64,000 bases of DNA from an uncultured Paracoccaceae bacterium (GTDB lineage: Bacteria; Pseudomonadota; Alphaproteobacteria; Rhodobacterales; Rhodobacteraceae): positions 82,596-146,595 of the forward strand of contig CAJJAK010000009.1 in assembly GCA_905182165.1 (NCBI GenBank). The letters run 5' to 3'. Shown piece by piece: positions 43,007-53,305 of this stretch; positions within the stretch are counted from its first letter, which is position 1, and the number at the start of each line of letters is the position of its first letter. Below the pieces are notes generated by a model. That model had not been told where the DNA came from and searched no databases. It worked only from the letters and a program-made list of their open reading frames with translations. The position numbers and the translations under genes are program-made.

Positions 43007-44381
43007 ATGACTGAAATAAAATTATATAATTCTAAAACAAGGTCCAAAAGCATATTTAGTCCATTGGATCCTAAAAATGTTAGGATGTATGTGTGTGGAC
43101 CAACTGTGTATGACAGAGCACATATAGGAAATGCTCGTCCTGTGATAATTTTTGATATTTTATTATCGTTTATTACGATACAAATATGGAGAGAGGTATG
43201 TCAATTATGCACGAAATTTTACTGATGTTGATGATAAAATAAATGCAAGTGCTTTGCGGACAGGCAGAACTATAAGAGAAATAACGAATGAAACTATAAA
43301 ATGGTTTATTTCAGATATGCAAGCATTAGGAAATCTTGAGCCGTCATATTCTCCAAGGGCAACAGAATATATTGAACAGATGATTTCAATGAACATGGAG
43401 CTTTTAAACAAAGGCTATGCTTACGAAGCTGAAAATCATCTCATATTTGAAGTGCATAAATATAAAAACTATGGCTCTTTATCTGGTAGAAGTATTGATG
43501 ATATGATTGCTGGAGCTAGGGTGGAAGTGGCTCCGTATAAAAAGAATCCTATGGATTTTATACTTTGGAAACCATCTGAGGCCAATGAACCGGGTTGGGA
43601 TAGCCCTTGGGGTTATGGAAGACCAGGGTGGCATATTGAATGTTCAGCAATGAGTGGAGAAATTTTTGGATCAAAATTTGATATCCATGGTGGTGGTTTG
43701 GATTTAGCATTTCCCCATCATGAGAACGAAATTGCGCAGAGCTGCTCTTTAGGTTCAGAAGACGAATTTGCTCAAATATGGATGCATAATGAAATGCTCC
43801 AGGTGAATGGTAAAAAAATGTCAAAATCTCTTGGCAACTTTTTCTCTCCAAAGGATTTGATTGATCAAGGTATTTCAGGAGATTCTTTACGACTAATGTA
43901 TTTAGGCACGCATTATAGAAAACCACTTGATTGGACAGAAAACAAAGTAGAAGAGAGCCAGAAATTACAAAAAAAATGGGAAAAATTGGTAGCTAATTGT
44001 GAATCTGGAGTAATTAGTGAGAAAGTTTTAAATGCGGTAGCAGATGATTTAAATACGCCGTTAGCGTTGTCTGAGATGCATAAGCTTGCAAAAAGTGGAA
44101 ATGTGAAAGATTTAAAAGCGTCAGGTGGTTTTTTAGGACTTTTTGATAATCCGATCTCACACAAATCTGAAACAATATTATCAGATGAAGTGCAGAATTT
44201 GATAACAGAGTTGCTAAAAGAAAGAGCTGATGCAAGGTTTCGAAAAGATTATGCTAAAGCTGATAAATTACGAGACGGATTTGTGAAAGCAGGTTTGATA
44301 ATAAGCGATACTGAAAATGGCATAGATTGGGAATTGGAAGAAAATTTCGATCTAAAAAAATTAGAGGCATTAAAATGGTAG
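43007..44381 (+). CDS. cysS: Cysteinyl-tRNA synthetase (one frame break near 43160)
   Basis: Class I aminoacyl-tRNA synthetase. [19 protein letters not shown] contains the zinc-ligand Cys and the HIGN form of the HIGH motif. The break near 43160 is followed by [26 protein letters not shown] (zinc Cys), [11 protein letters not shown] (zinc His/Glu) and [10 protein letters not shown]. The C-terminal DALR-like region closes with a Lys-rich [16 protein letters not shown]. About 457 residues, as usual. The stop overlaps the cimA start by 7 bases (ATGGTAG), so the two are probably one transcript. A weak GTGAG precedes ATG 43007. Confidence 0.95.
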
Positions 44382-45995
44382 ATCGAGTATATCTTTTTGA
44401 TACGACCCTTCGTGATGGTCAGCAAACTCAAGGAGTTGATTTTAGTTCTTCTGATAAGGCTAGAATAACAAGTGCATTAGATGGATTAGGTGTGGATTAT
44501 ATAGAAGGTGGCTGGCCCGGCGCCAACCCAATTTAATAATGAATTTTTCAAAACTATTAAAGAAACAAAGGCAACATTTACTGCATTTGGAATGACAAAG
44601 AGAACAGGTTTTTCAGTAGAGAACGATGATGTTTTAGCTGCAGTTATTAATGCGAATACTAAAGCCGTTTGTCTTGTTGGGAAAGCACATGATTTTCACG
44701 TTCACAAAGCTCTGGGTGTGACTTTAGAGGAAAATATAAATAATATAAAAGAGAGTATTTCCCACCTGGTTTCAAAAGGACGAGAAGCAATTTTTGATTG
44801 TGAGCATTTTTTTGATGGGTATAAGGCAAATAAGGAATATGCCTTAAAATGTTCCCAAACCGCTTATAAGGCTGGTGCACGTTGGATTGTTTTATGTGAT
44901 ACAAATGGTGGTTCTTTGCCTCAAAATGTTGCAGTCGTTACAAAAGCGGTTATTGCTTCGGGTATTCCTGGCTCGCACATTGGTATTCATGCTCATAATG
45001 ATACAGAGCATGCCGTTGCTAATAGTTTAGCGGCAGTTGAAGCTGGAGCTCGACATATACAAGGGACACTAAATGGGTTGGGTGAAAGATGTGGAAACGC
45101 TAATTTAATTAGTATTATACCTACTTTGTTGCTTAAAGAGCCTTACAAAAATATATTTAAAATAAATGTGACCTTAGAGAAACTAAGTCAATTGACCGCA
45201 ATTTCAAGAACATTAGATGATGTTTTGAATCGTGTCCCATTAAAACAATCTGCATATGTTGGGGCTAGTGCGTTTGCTCATAAGGCTGGATTACATGCAA
45301 GCGCAATCCTAAAGGCACCAGAAACATATGAACACATCAATCCAAATTTGGTTGGAAATCAACGCATAATTCCAATGTCCAACCAGGCTGGGCAATCTAA
45401 TTTAAGAATGAGATTAAAAGAAGCAGGATTGAGTACAGAAAATAATGATCCTAAACTTCTACAAATTTTGAATGAAATAAAAACACGAGAAGATGATGGG
45501 TATGCATATGATAGTGCCCAGGCATCCTTTGAGCTTTTGGCTCGAAAACATCTGGGCAAAATGCCTAAATTTTTTGAAATTAAAAGATATAAAGTCACTG
45601 TTGAACGAAGAAAAAATAAGTATAATAAAATGGTTTCGATATCTGAAGCCGTAGTGGTAACACAAATTGGAGACAAGAAAGTATTGTCAGTTTCCGAAAG
45701 CTTGGATAGTTCTGGTTCAGATCGTGGCCCTATTAATGCTCTTTCAATGGCTTTGGCTAAAGACTTAGGTCCTTATCAAAAAATTATTGATGATATGAAA
45801 TTAGTCGACTTTAAAGTAAGAATTACTGATGGTGGGACAGAAGCTGTCACAAGGGTTATAATTGACTGTGAAGATGGTGTTGGTAAGCGTTGGTCGACTG
45901 TTGGGGTCTCTGCTAATATAGTTGATGCTTCATTTGAAGCTTTGCTAGACGCTATTAATTGGAAATTAATACGTGATGGAGCTTCTTCATTGTGA
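44375..45995 (+). CDS. cimA: Citramalate synthase (one frame break near 44525)
   Basis: DRE-TIM metallolyase of the 2-isopropylmalate synthase/citramalate synthase family. It starts [20 protein letters not shown], the (R)-citramalate synthase form (DTTLRDGxQxxG), and continues [16 protein letters not shown] across the break near 44525. Metal and substrate motifs are [39 protein letters not shown] (His-x-His-Asn-Asp) and [19 protein letters not shown]-terminal LeuA-type regulatory dimer domain (about residues 375-525, ending LIRDGASS) is present, so isoleucine feedback is likely. Citramalate feeds the isoleucine pathway from pyruvate and acetyl-CoA. About 540 residues. Confidence 0.9.
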
Positions 45996-46741
45996 GTTTA
46001 AATAATTGCATTGATATTGTTTCAAGGCATGACCCTGATAAATTTTTAGCTCTTATGGCGGGTGATAATGCCTTTAGGCAAGTAGCCTTTCCTATTTATG
46101 CTTTTAACGTTGAGGTTAGTCGAGTGCCTTGGATTACCTCTGAAAGTTTGATTGCAGAAATGAGGCTTATGTGGTGGCAAGAGTTACTTGAGGCCATCGA
46201 GCTTGGGAAGATCCTCCCAGAGCATCCAATCAGTTCTAATTTATCTCAAAACCTTGATAAACGGAATTTTGCTATAAAATTATTAAAGAAAACAATCATA
46301 GCAAGACGTTGGGATATTTACTCAGAGAGCCATGAAAGTAATAATGATTTATGGGAGTATGTGGAACATACTTCATCAAACTTATTAGCGGCGTGCTCAA
46401 ATATAGATGAATCAGTTATTTCTTTTGGCCGTGGTATTGGCATGGCATCTTACTTAATGGCAGTGCCTAAACTTCTAAAAGCTGGAAAGAAACCATTACC
46501 TGATTTGAGTGAAGAGGGAGTTTACAGATTGGCTAAAGAAGCATTATTTCAAATTCAAAGTACCAAAAAAATTGATTTAGATAAAAGCTTGTTTCCAATT
46601 TTTAGAATAGGTTGGACAGCACCCATTGTTTTAAAAAAGATAATTAGTAACCCAAAAGCATTACTGAATGGAACAGTGCAATTATCAGAATTTAGAAAGA
46701 AAATAACGCTTTTCAAACTCACGTTGTTGAATAGATATTAG
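45992..46741 (+). CDS. Squalene/phytoene synthase family protein, NDUFAF6-like
   Basis: The 249-residue protein has the all-helical isoprenoid-synthase-like layout: FPIYAFNVEVSRVPW, MRLMWWQELLEAIE, and a WDIYSESHESNNDLWEYVEHTSSNLL stretch where true synthases have the first aspartate-rich motif. The DxxxD Asp residues needed for catalysis are missing or replaced, as in mitochondrial NDUFAF6 and alphaproteobacterial homologues that lack synthase activity. The function is therefore unknown, with a role in respiratory complex I assembly possible by analogy. GTG 45992 overlaps the cimA stop, indicating coupling. The convergent MFS gene overlaps its last bases by about 20. Confidence 0.7.
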   Translation: MSLNNCIDIVSRHDPDKFLALMAGDNAFRQVAFPIYAFNVEVSRVPWITSESLIAEMRLMWWQELLEAIELGKILPEHPISSNLSQNLDKRNFAIKLLKKTIIARRWDIYSESHESNNDLWEYVEHTSSNLLAACSNIDESVISFGRGIGMASYLMAVPKLLKAGKKPLPDLSEEGVYRLAKEALFQIQSTKKIDLDKSLFPIFRIGWTAPIVLKKIISNPKALLNGTVQLSEFRKKITLFKLTLLNRY

Positions 46742-47933
46742 CATCTTTATTTTTTGAAAGCCAAAATAAGGATATACCTGCTAATATTATAAACGGAATC
46801 ATTGCTAAGTTCACTGAGTTCCATCCATCAGTAGTTGTTGCTCCAGAACAATTCATTAATGCACCAGAAGCGATTGATGCAAATGTTACAAAACCATAAA
46901 CAAAAAGGTCATTTAATCCTTGAACTTTTCCCCTTTCAGAAGGTGAGTGCGAAGTTGCTAGCATTGTAGTAGCGCCAATAAAGCCAAAATTCCATCCAAC
47001 ACCAATTAATATTAAACCTACAAAAAAGTTTCCAAGGGCCATTCCAGACAGATTTACTAAGCCAGCAGTTGTTAGCAACACTAATCCAATGGATATTATT
47101 TTTGTCACGCCAAAGCGATTTATCAAATGCCCTGTAAAAAATGATGGTAAAAACATTGCAACAACATGCGCACTTACGACATCTGCAGCATTGTTCTGAC
47201 TATAACCACAACCCACGACAGCTAATGGTGTAGATGTCATTACTAATGTCATTAACGCGTAGCTTACCATAGCTATTATGATTGATATTAATATTCTGGG
47301 TGTTTTTAAAATTTGAAAACGTGTTCGTGAAGGTTTTTCAGTTGCCTTTATTCTTTTTGGCACTGGAATATCCAAAAATAAGAATAAAAATGCGCCAATT
47401 ATGTTTATGAGAATAACCGTAACGTAAACGCCTAAAAAGGGTGTCGTATAGAAATCAGAAGTTACTTTTACGAGTTGTGGTCCAATTATTGCTGATAGTA
47501 AGCCGCCTGCCATCGTATATGATATCGCTTTTGCCTTAAAAGAATCCGACGCTGTGTCTGTTGCTGCAAACCTATAGAAACCTAAGGATGATTGGTATAT
47601 ACCAGTTAAATATGATCCAATAAGCAATATTGAAAAAATGCCTTTGTACATTCCTATTGCACAGATTGTAGCGCCTATGACACCAGCAAGCGCGCCTATA
47701 AGAAAACCAATTCGCCTTCCATAATTTTGCATGACTTGGCTTAACCAAGGTGCGGTTGTCATAGCACCAAAAACTATAAATGATATTGGAAGCGTTGCCC
47801 AGCATATGTTATTTGTAAGTGATTGCCCCGCTAATCCTCCAATTATAAACATCATTGGTAACTGAGCACCAAGGAACGCTTGCGCCATTACTAATACGAT
47901 TACATTGCGCTTTTCTTGGGAAATTCTGCTCAT
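46719..47933 (-). CDS. Major facilitator superfamily transporter
   Basis: Intact 404-residue protein with about 12 hydrophobic helices arranged as two halves. A cytoplasmic loop (residues about 185-215, RIKATEKPSRTRFQILKTPR) joins them. The start of TM1 (VIVLVMAQAFLGAQLPMMF) and the HSPSERGKVQGLNDLFVYGF helix near the end look like drug/metabolite or sugar-type MFS proteins. I cannot name a substrate. It converges on the phytoene-synthase-like gene. The next gene on this strand, cobB, ends 24 bases before its start, so possible co-transcription hints at a vitamin-related role, but this is only positional. Confidence 0.75.
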   Translation of the reverse strand: MSRISQEKRNVIVLVMAQAFLGAQLPMMFIIGGLAGQSLTNNICWATLPISFIVFGAMTTAPWLSQVMQNYGRRIGFLIGALAGVIGATICAIGMYKGIFSILLIGSYLTGIYQSSLGFYRFAATDTASDSFKAKAISYTMAGGLLSAIIGPQLVKVTSDFYTTPFLGVYVTVILINIIGAFLFLFLDIPVPKRIKATEKPSRTRFQILKTPRILISIIIAMVSYALMTLVMTSTPLAVVGCGYSQNNAADVVSAHVVAMFLPSFFTGHLINRFGVTKIISIGLVLLTTAGLVNLSGMALGNFFVGLILIGVGWNFGFIGATTMLATSHSPSERGKVQGLNDLFVYGFVTFASIASGALMNCSGATTTDGWNSVNLAMIPFIILAGISLFWLSKNKDANIYSTT

Positions 47934-47956
47934 AATAATTCCGTTTTTGACACCAT

Positions 47957-49185
47957 CTACTTTTTGGAACTTTTGTCAATGATGTGCAAAAAAGAACCTG
48001 ATGATTTACCATCAATTGCCCAAAAAAGCGCCATCTGCATCCTCTGCAGCAAATAGAGGTGGGCCATCTGCGGTCAGCGTTGTGGCATAATGAAATTCAT
48101 GTGCGCTGAGCGTGCCTGTGAAATGATCGCTCAATCTCCCTGTAACCTAGATGGAGTTTTTTATTTTCAAAGCTTGTTTCTAAATTTAAAAGACCAAGCA
48201 TTGCTTTCATGGCTGTTGATCAATTAAAATTTTGCCCAAAACCATGTATCCACCACATTCTCCATATACTTTAGCAGAAGCCTTTAATGCCTTTTTGAAT
48301 TGATGAGCGTTGGCCAGCTTAGCTGCGTATAGTTCTGGATAGCCACCTGGGAGAAAAACAAGGTCACATGCGTCGGGCACTTGATCTGACAAGGGCGAAA
48401 AAGTGCTTATTTCCGCACCACTCTTGTGCCAATCATCTAAAATATGAGGATAAGTAAAGGCAAAAGCAGCGTCTGACGCTATGGCTATTCTTTGTGCTGG
48501 AGGTGGAATTATTTCTGATGTTAATTGCGCGGGCAGATCTGTACAGATTTTTATTAAGTGATCTAAATCAATAGAACTTTCCATTATTTGAGCTGCATTA
48601 TTAATAAACTTATTTAAATCAGATAGTTCTTGAGCCTGTACTAAGCCCAGGTGCCTTGATGGTAATTTCAGTTGGGGATCTCGATATACACAACCTAAAA
48701 CAGGGATATTTACTGCGTTTAATGAATTTCTTAAAATACGTTCGTGTTTTTCAGATCCTACCTTATTTAGAATTATACCACCAATTTTCAATCGAGGGTC
48801 AAAATTAATAAACCCCTGAGCAATAGCAGCGATTGATTGACTTGTTTTTGACGCATCTATTATTAAAATTATCGGTAATTTTAATATAGCGAAGGAACAC
48901 AATGAGTACTCTGCATATCCATCACAAGCTCATTGCACCTTCAATTATCAAATATTTACTTTTTTTACTAGCTATACTAGCTAATCTTTCTTCAGACATT
49001 GCCCAGAATGGTCTAGTTATAACTGGAGGTGGTGCGTGAAATCTTGGGTCTATATAATCAGGTCCTGATTTAGCAGAGATTATATCTACAGATCTTTCTT
49101 TTAAGGCCCGGAGGATACCTAACGTAATAACTGTTTTACCACTACCCGAATTTGGTGCAGATAATATTAATCCCTTACCCACCAA
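47957..49185 (-). CDS. cobB: Cobyrinate a,c-diamide synthase (multiple frame breaks; GC-rich patch near its 3' end)
   Basis: CobB amidates two carboxylates of the corrin ring using glutamine and ATP. The N-terminal dethiobiotin-synthase-like domain shows KGLILSAPNSGSGKTVITLG and SAKSGPDYIDPRFH; IIEGAMSL precedes the break near 48910. The second segment includes GGIILNKVGSEKHERIL and the glutaminase-like VFLPGGYPELYAAKL and KVYGECGGYMVLG, with the catalytic Cys. Below 48206 further phases give MLGLLNLETSFENKKLHLGY, LSAHEFHYATTLTADGPPL and a Gly-Ser-Phe ending to 47957. The 48030-48120 part has about 55% GC, unlike the rest. The start is a TTG or GTG at 49185/49182, overlapping the cobA stop. 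Confidence 0.9.
48030..48120. other. GC-rich patch inside cobB
   Basis: This 90-base stretch has about 55% G+C with frequent CG and GC dinucleotides, whereas bases on either side drop to about 35%. It nevertheless encodes in-family CobB sequence (EFHYATTLTADGPP). See the findings on mosaic composition. Confidence 0.6.
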
Positions 49186-49186
49186 C

Positions 49187-50042
49187 TTAAGAAACTTCGG
49201 TTAGAAAGTCTCTATTAAGAGGATCAGTATTTTTTGGCAAACCCCCATTCATTAGATCTTGCCAATTAAGTACTTGTCTCATTAGAACGGCTTTCCCAAC
49301 ACATATTATTGCAGGTGGTTTAATTCCGTGTTTTTTCACATCTTTAACTGCTCTCTGTAGTGTGGTTTCAACAACGCTTTGATGTTCTAGAGTAGCCGAA
49401 GTAACAAAAGCGACAGCTTCATCGCCACTTCGTCCTGCATCCATAAGACTTTTTGTTATTTGTGCTATATGTTTCATGCCCATATAAATAACGATTACTT
49501 GACTGCCCCGCGCGATACCATCCCAATTCAATGAATGTGGAGTTTCCCCATTCTGGTCATGTCCAGTAACAAATGTCACAGATTGGTTCACATCTCGATG
49601 TGTAACAGGTACTCCTGCATATGCTAATCCACCAATCCCAGCTGATATACCGGGTATAATTCGAATTGGTATTTGATGTTGTACCAATGTTTGAGCTTCT
49701 TCTCCACCTCTGCCAAATACAAATGGATCACCACCTTTCAATCGTAAAACTTTTTTACCTTTATTAGCTAATTCGACTAAGATGTAATGAAATGTCTCTT
49801 TGTTTGGCTGAAGGTTTCCCGCCACGTTTGCCAGCAAATATTAATTTTGCATTTGGATTTGCCCAATCTAAAATTTTATTTTGTACTAATGCATCATATA
49901 CGATCACATTGGCTTGCATTAACCCATTTAATGCATGTAGCGTGAGTAACCCAGGATCACCTGGCCCTGCTCCGCATAGCCATACCCAACCCTTTTCAAG
50001 CTTTGGCCAATCTTTAGTAGGTAAAGGAATCGAATTCTCCAT
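49187..50042 (-). CDS. cobA: Uroporphyrinogen-III C-methyltransferase (one frame break near 49780)
   Basis: CobA (SUMT) adds two methyl groups from S-adenosylmethionine to uroporphyrinogen III to give precorrin-2. Landmarks: VWLCGAGPGDPGLLTLHAL (SAM site), VIVYDALV, IFAGKRGGKPSAKQ, then after the break near 49780 VLRLKGGDPFVFGRGGEEAQ, IIPGISAGIGGLAYAGVPVTH, VTFVTGHD and MGMKHIAQI, which together are diagnostic. The length, about 285 residues, matches single-domain CobA. It is divergent from cbiD across a 96-base gap; cobB follows by overlapping the stop. Start ATG 50042 lacks a strong ribosome-binding site. Confidence 0.92.
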
Positions 50043-50138
50043 AGACTTAATATAACTGACTATTTATTGTAATGTGAAGATAAGAACGACTGTTGATTAT
50101 TTATTGGCGTCAGACCCGTGAAAGCATATAGTGTGCGT

Positions 50139-51177
50139 ATGACAAGTGAAACTGATATAAGATTGAAGCGTGGTTGGACCACTGGAGCCTGTGCTACAGC
50201 AGCTACTAAAGCTGCATTATATTCCCTTTGGTCAAATGAAAAACTGGACATAGTATACATCAACCGCAAAAGGTGAAACCCCAGTATTTTTTTGTTACCA
50301 TGAAAAGAAAAAAAAATGGGTTGAAGTTGGAATTGTTAAAGATGCTGGAGATGACCCTGATGTTACGCATGGCGCATTAATAAAGGTAAAAGTGGAGGAA
50401 ATCGAAACAGGCATTATTTTTTGCGCAGGACCCGGTGTTGGAATTGTTACCAAACCGGGATTGCCAATTCTTGTTGGAGAGCCCGCAATAAATCCTATGC
50501 CTAGAAAATTTATTACAGAAGTAATTGTTGAAACTGCTAAAGTATTTAATAAATCTCCTAATATAAAAGTCACCATTTCTATTCCAAACGGTAAAAAAAT
50601 TGCAGAAAATACCTGGAACGCAAGACTTGGCATAAAACATGGACTGTCAATCCTGGGGACCACAGGAATAGTTCGTCCATTTAGCTGTGCTGCGTGGATT
50701 GCATCAATTCACCGAGGCATAGATGTGGCTATTGCTACAGAAACAAATCATGTTGCTGGATGCACTGGAGCTACTTCGGAAAAAGTTGTTCAGGAATTAT
50801 ATGGCTTATCTGATCATGCAATGCTTGATATGGGGGATTTTTCGGGTGGTTTATTAAAGTATATTGCAAAAAACCATGTCCCAAAAATTACAATTGGTGG
50901 TGGAATAGGTAAAATGGTTAAGCTTGCACAAGGAGCTGTAGATTTACATTCATCACGTTCACAAGTTGACTTTGCAAAATTAAATAATTGGTGCAGTGTA
51001 GATGTATCTGACGCAAATACTGCTTTAGAAGCTGTAGAAAGAGCTGGTAGTGAACTGGCTGACAGGGTTGCGTATGAAGCTCGAATGAGGATTATAGAAT
51101 CTCTAAAAGGTGCAAATACTGATGTTGATACAATAGTTATTAATAGATCAGGTAAAATTATGGGTCGAGCGTCTTGA
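50139..51177 (+). CDS. cbiD: Cobalt-precorrin-5B C1-methyltransferase (one frame break near 50250)
   Basis: CbiD methylates C1 of the ring in the anaerobic-type cobalamin route. The signature N-terminus LKRGWTTGACATAATKAA is clear after ATG 50139 (a GTG at 50118 is in frame too). The frame breaks near 50250, and the correct phase gives TAKGETPVFFCYHEK, DAGDDPDVTHGALI, GPGVGIVTKPGLPILVGEPA, GLSILGTTGIVRPFS and IGGGIGKMVKLAQG. About 345 residues. In alphaproteobacteria a CbiD homologue commonly occurs in otherwise aerobic-type pathways. The next gene, cobK, overlaps by 4 bases. The cobalamin genes are split between strands here, with regulatory DNA only 96 bases long. Confidence 0.92.
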
Positions 51178-51911
51178 AAATATTATTACTGGCAGGCACT
51201 TATGAAGCTCGAATTATCGCCAAAGTTATTGATAAAAATTTAAAATATTCGTTAAATGCCTCTTCTATATTTAATCATGGCAATATTAAAATTTCAAAAA
51301 AAATGCGTTGTGGAGGTTTTGGTGGTCAAAGTGGACTGGCCAAGTTTATTAATGCAAATAATATTTATTGCATAATTGATGCGACACATCCATTTGCAAC
51401 CAAAATTAGTTATAATGCAAAAACTGTCTGTAATCAGCTTGATATTCCATATTTACTATGTGAACGGCCACCATGGATAAAAGCGACTAAAGATAAATGG
51501 TTTGAAATTGATAACGAAAATCAACTTAAGCCATATTTGTCCGATGGGGATTTGATTTTTGTTGCATCTGGTCGACAAAGTGTTGCTTATTTCAAGTCAC
51601 ATAAAAATATTAAGTTGATTTGTAGACAAATTGATGATCCGGAGCTCCCATTTCCACATAACAATGGAAGTTACCTTATTGGACGGCCTCCATTTTCTTT
51701 GGAGAGTGAAATCAAACTATTTCAAGAATTGAATATTGATTGGTTGTTGGTAAAAAATTCGGGTGGAAGCCAAAGTGAAGCAAAATTAATTGCTGCGCGA
51801 GAACTGGGTATTAGGGTGGCTATGATTAACAGACCAAATATTTTAGAAGGTCACAACTACAGTGACACAACTGAAGTGATTAAGCGGTTATATGGACTAT
51901 CTAATGAATGA
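51174..51911 (+). CDS. cobK: Precorrin-6A/cobalt-precorrin-6A reductase
   Basis: CobK/CbiJ reduces precorrin-6A with NADPH. The intact 245-residue frame starts KILLLAGTYEARIIAKVI, and has a GGFGGQSGLAKFI element, IDATHPFATKISYNA (conserved His) and LLCERPPW, followed by FVASGRQSVAYF and LLVKNSGGSQSEAKLIAARELGI, all typical of the family. It overlaps cbiD upstream (stop TGA within ATGA) and its last bases overlap the start region of the AlkA-like gene, so all are probably one transcript. Confidence 0.92.
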   Translation: MKILLLAGTYEARIIAKVIDKNLKYSLNASSIFNHGNIKISKKMRCGGFGGQSGLAKFINANNIYCIIDATHPFATKISYNAKTVCNQLDIPYLLCERPPWIKATKDKWFEIDNENQLKPYLSDGDLIFVASGRQSVAYFKSHKNIKLICRQIDDPELPFPHNNGSYLIGRPPFSLESEIKLFQELNIDWLLVKNSGGSQSEAKLIAARELGIRVAMINRPNILEGHNYSDTTEVIKRLYGLSNE

Positions 51912-52518
51912 AAGAATAATTTTTTCAAATGCTTATTTAATTAAGAATGATTATATTTTAAGAAAAGTTATACAAAGTGTTGATAATAAACACTATTTAA
52001 CGAGAAATTCTACTCCATTTCAAACATTAGCTAATGCAATCATTGGACAACAAATATCTGTAGCTGCAGCCTCAAGTGTTCTAAAAAAACTTAAATTAAA
52101 TATTAATGGCTTTACTCCAAAAAAGGTATATTTAGCAGGGAATATTAAGCTAAAAAATTCAGGTTTATCTAGGCAAAAAATTAAGTATGTTCGAGCATTA
52201 GCAGCAGCGAAAATTAACTATCAAGATCTAGAATCTCTGGAAAGTAATAAAGTAATTGAGATCCTTACAAATGTCTTGGGAATAGGTAGATGGACAGCAG
52301 AAATCTACCTTATGTTTTCTCTAGGAAGGGCAAATATTTTTCCTGCTGGTGATTTAGCATTGCAGGAAGCGTATCGAATTTTATATAAGCTTCCGGAACG
52401 ACCTAATGAAAAGAAAATGAGAGATCTAGCAGCAAGGTGGTCTCCTTGGATGTCTATCTCTGCGAGAGGTTTATGGTCTTATTATAGTCATATGAAAAGA
52501 AGAGAAGGAATAAGATGA
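51904..52518 (+). CDS. alkA: DNA-3-methyladenine glycosylase, AlkA-like HhH-GPD protein
   Basis: A base-excision-repair glycosylase of 204 residues with a helix-hairpin-helix (VLGIGRWTAEIYLMFSL) followed by the Gly/Pro-rich loop and catalytic Asp in IFPAGDLALQEA. An early IIGQQISVAAASSVL is the substrate-pocket helix signature of AlkA/Mag types. It lacks the extra N-terminal domain of E. coli AlkA, as in the short Mag1-like form. I use ATG 51904 (MNERII); an ATG at 51892 is in frame. It overlaps cobK upstream by 8 bases and the esterase gene downstream by 4 bases. Confidence 0.88.
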   Translation: MNERIIFSNAYLIKNDYILRKVIQSVDNKHYLTRNSTPFQTLANAIIGQQISVAAASSVLKKLKLNINGFTPKKVYLAGNIKLKNSGLSRQKIKYVRALAAAKINYQDLESLESNKVIEILTNVLGIGRWTAEIYLMFSLGRANIFPAGDLALQEAYRILYKLPERPNEKKMRDLAARWSPWMSISARGLWSYYSHMKRREGIR

Positions 52519-53186
52519 GTGTATTAAAATATGGAAGAAAAGCTTCTTTTTCTGGCAATTGTGACTCTTTAGTTATTTTGATACATGGATATGGTGCTGA
52601 TGGAACAGATTTATTGGGACTTGCTAATTCTTTAGGTCAGCATATGCCAAATACTGTATTTGTTGCACCTGATGCACCACATAAATGTCAAATGAATCCA
52701 TCAGGACGTGAGTGGTTTCCTATCCCTTGGATTGATGGGTCTAGTGAAGTTGATGCACGCCTTGTTATGGAGCAAGCAATCAATACAACAAATATTTTTA
52801 TAGACGATATGATTAAAGCTGAGAATGTTGACATAAATAATACCATATTATTGGGTTTTAGTCAGGGTACGATGCTTAGTCTTCATTTAGCCCCTCGTCG
52901 TGATACTGCCTTAGCGGGCGTTGTGGGCTTTTCTGGACGTTTACTGGAACCAGAAAGTCTAGAAGAAGAAGTCAAATCAAAGATGCCAATTCTTTTAGTT
53001 CATGGTGATAGTGATGATGTTGTGCCTTTTGAATCTTTAGCTGACGCTGCAAATAATTTAACAATGAATGGTTTTACAGTTTATAGTCATGTAGCAAAAG
53101 GGGTTGGCCATGGAATTTCTCCAGACGGGCTTGGGACAGCATTGCAATTTATGAATAACATGTTGGGTTTTGTTGAATCTGATTGA
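52515..53186 (+). CDS. Phospholipase/carboxylesterase family hydrolase (YpfH-like)
   Basis: A 223-residue alpha/beta hydrolase of the Abhydrolase_2 family. VILIHGYGADGTDLLGLA carries the oxyanion-loop HGYGADG, VAPDAPHKC follows, then the nucleophilic Ser in LLGFSQGTMLSL, the acid Asp in LVHGDSDDVVPFE and the His in GVGHGISPDGL, in the right order and spacing. Substrates in the family are short-chain esters or lysophospholipids. The start overlaps the stop of the alkA-like gene (ATGA), so these form one transcript. After it there is a 119-base gap with nothing I can name before the HNH gene. Confidence 0.88.
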   Translation: MSVLKYGRKASFSGNCDSLVILIHGYGADGTDLLGLANSLGQHMPNTVFVAPDAPHKCQMNPSGREWFPIPWIDGSSEVDARLVMEQAINTTNIFIDDMIKAENVDINNTILLGFSQGTMLSLHLAPRRDTALAGVVGFSGRLLEPESLEEEVKSKMPILLVHGDSDDVVPFESLADAANNLTMNGFTVYSHVAKGVGHGISPDGLGTALQFMNNMLGFVESD

Positions 53187-53305
53187 AGCATTTATTTATA
53201 AATTGCGCTTGATGCATTGTTTCTTCGTTATATAGTATGTTTAAAATCCGTTACATTTTTATGACTTGTGAGTTAAAAATTGTGTCGGAATTTTAAGGAG
53301 TTAAT

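Noticed and set aside
50043..50138. Cobalamin riboswitch upstream of cbiD/cobA
   Set aside because: The gap is too short and shows no B12-box-like sequence.
50295..50663. Minus-strand ORF of 122 codons
   Set aside because: It overlaps the coding strand of cbiD in a conserved region and encodes no recognisable protein; a shadow frame.
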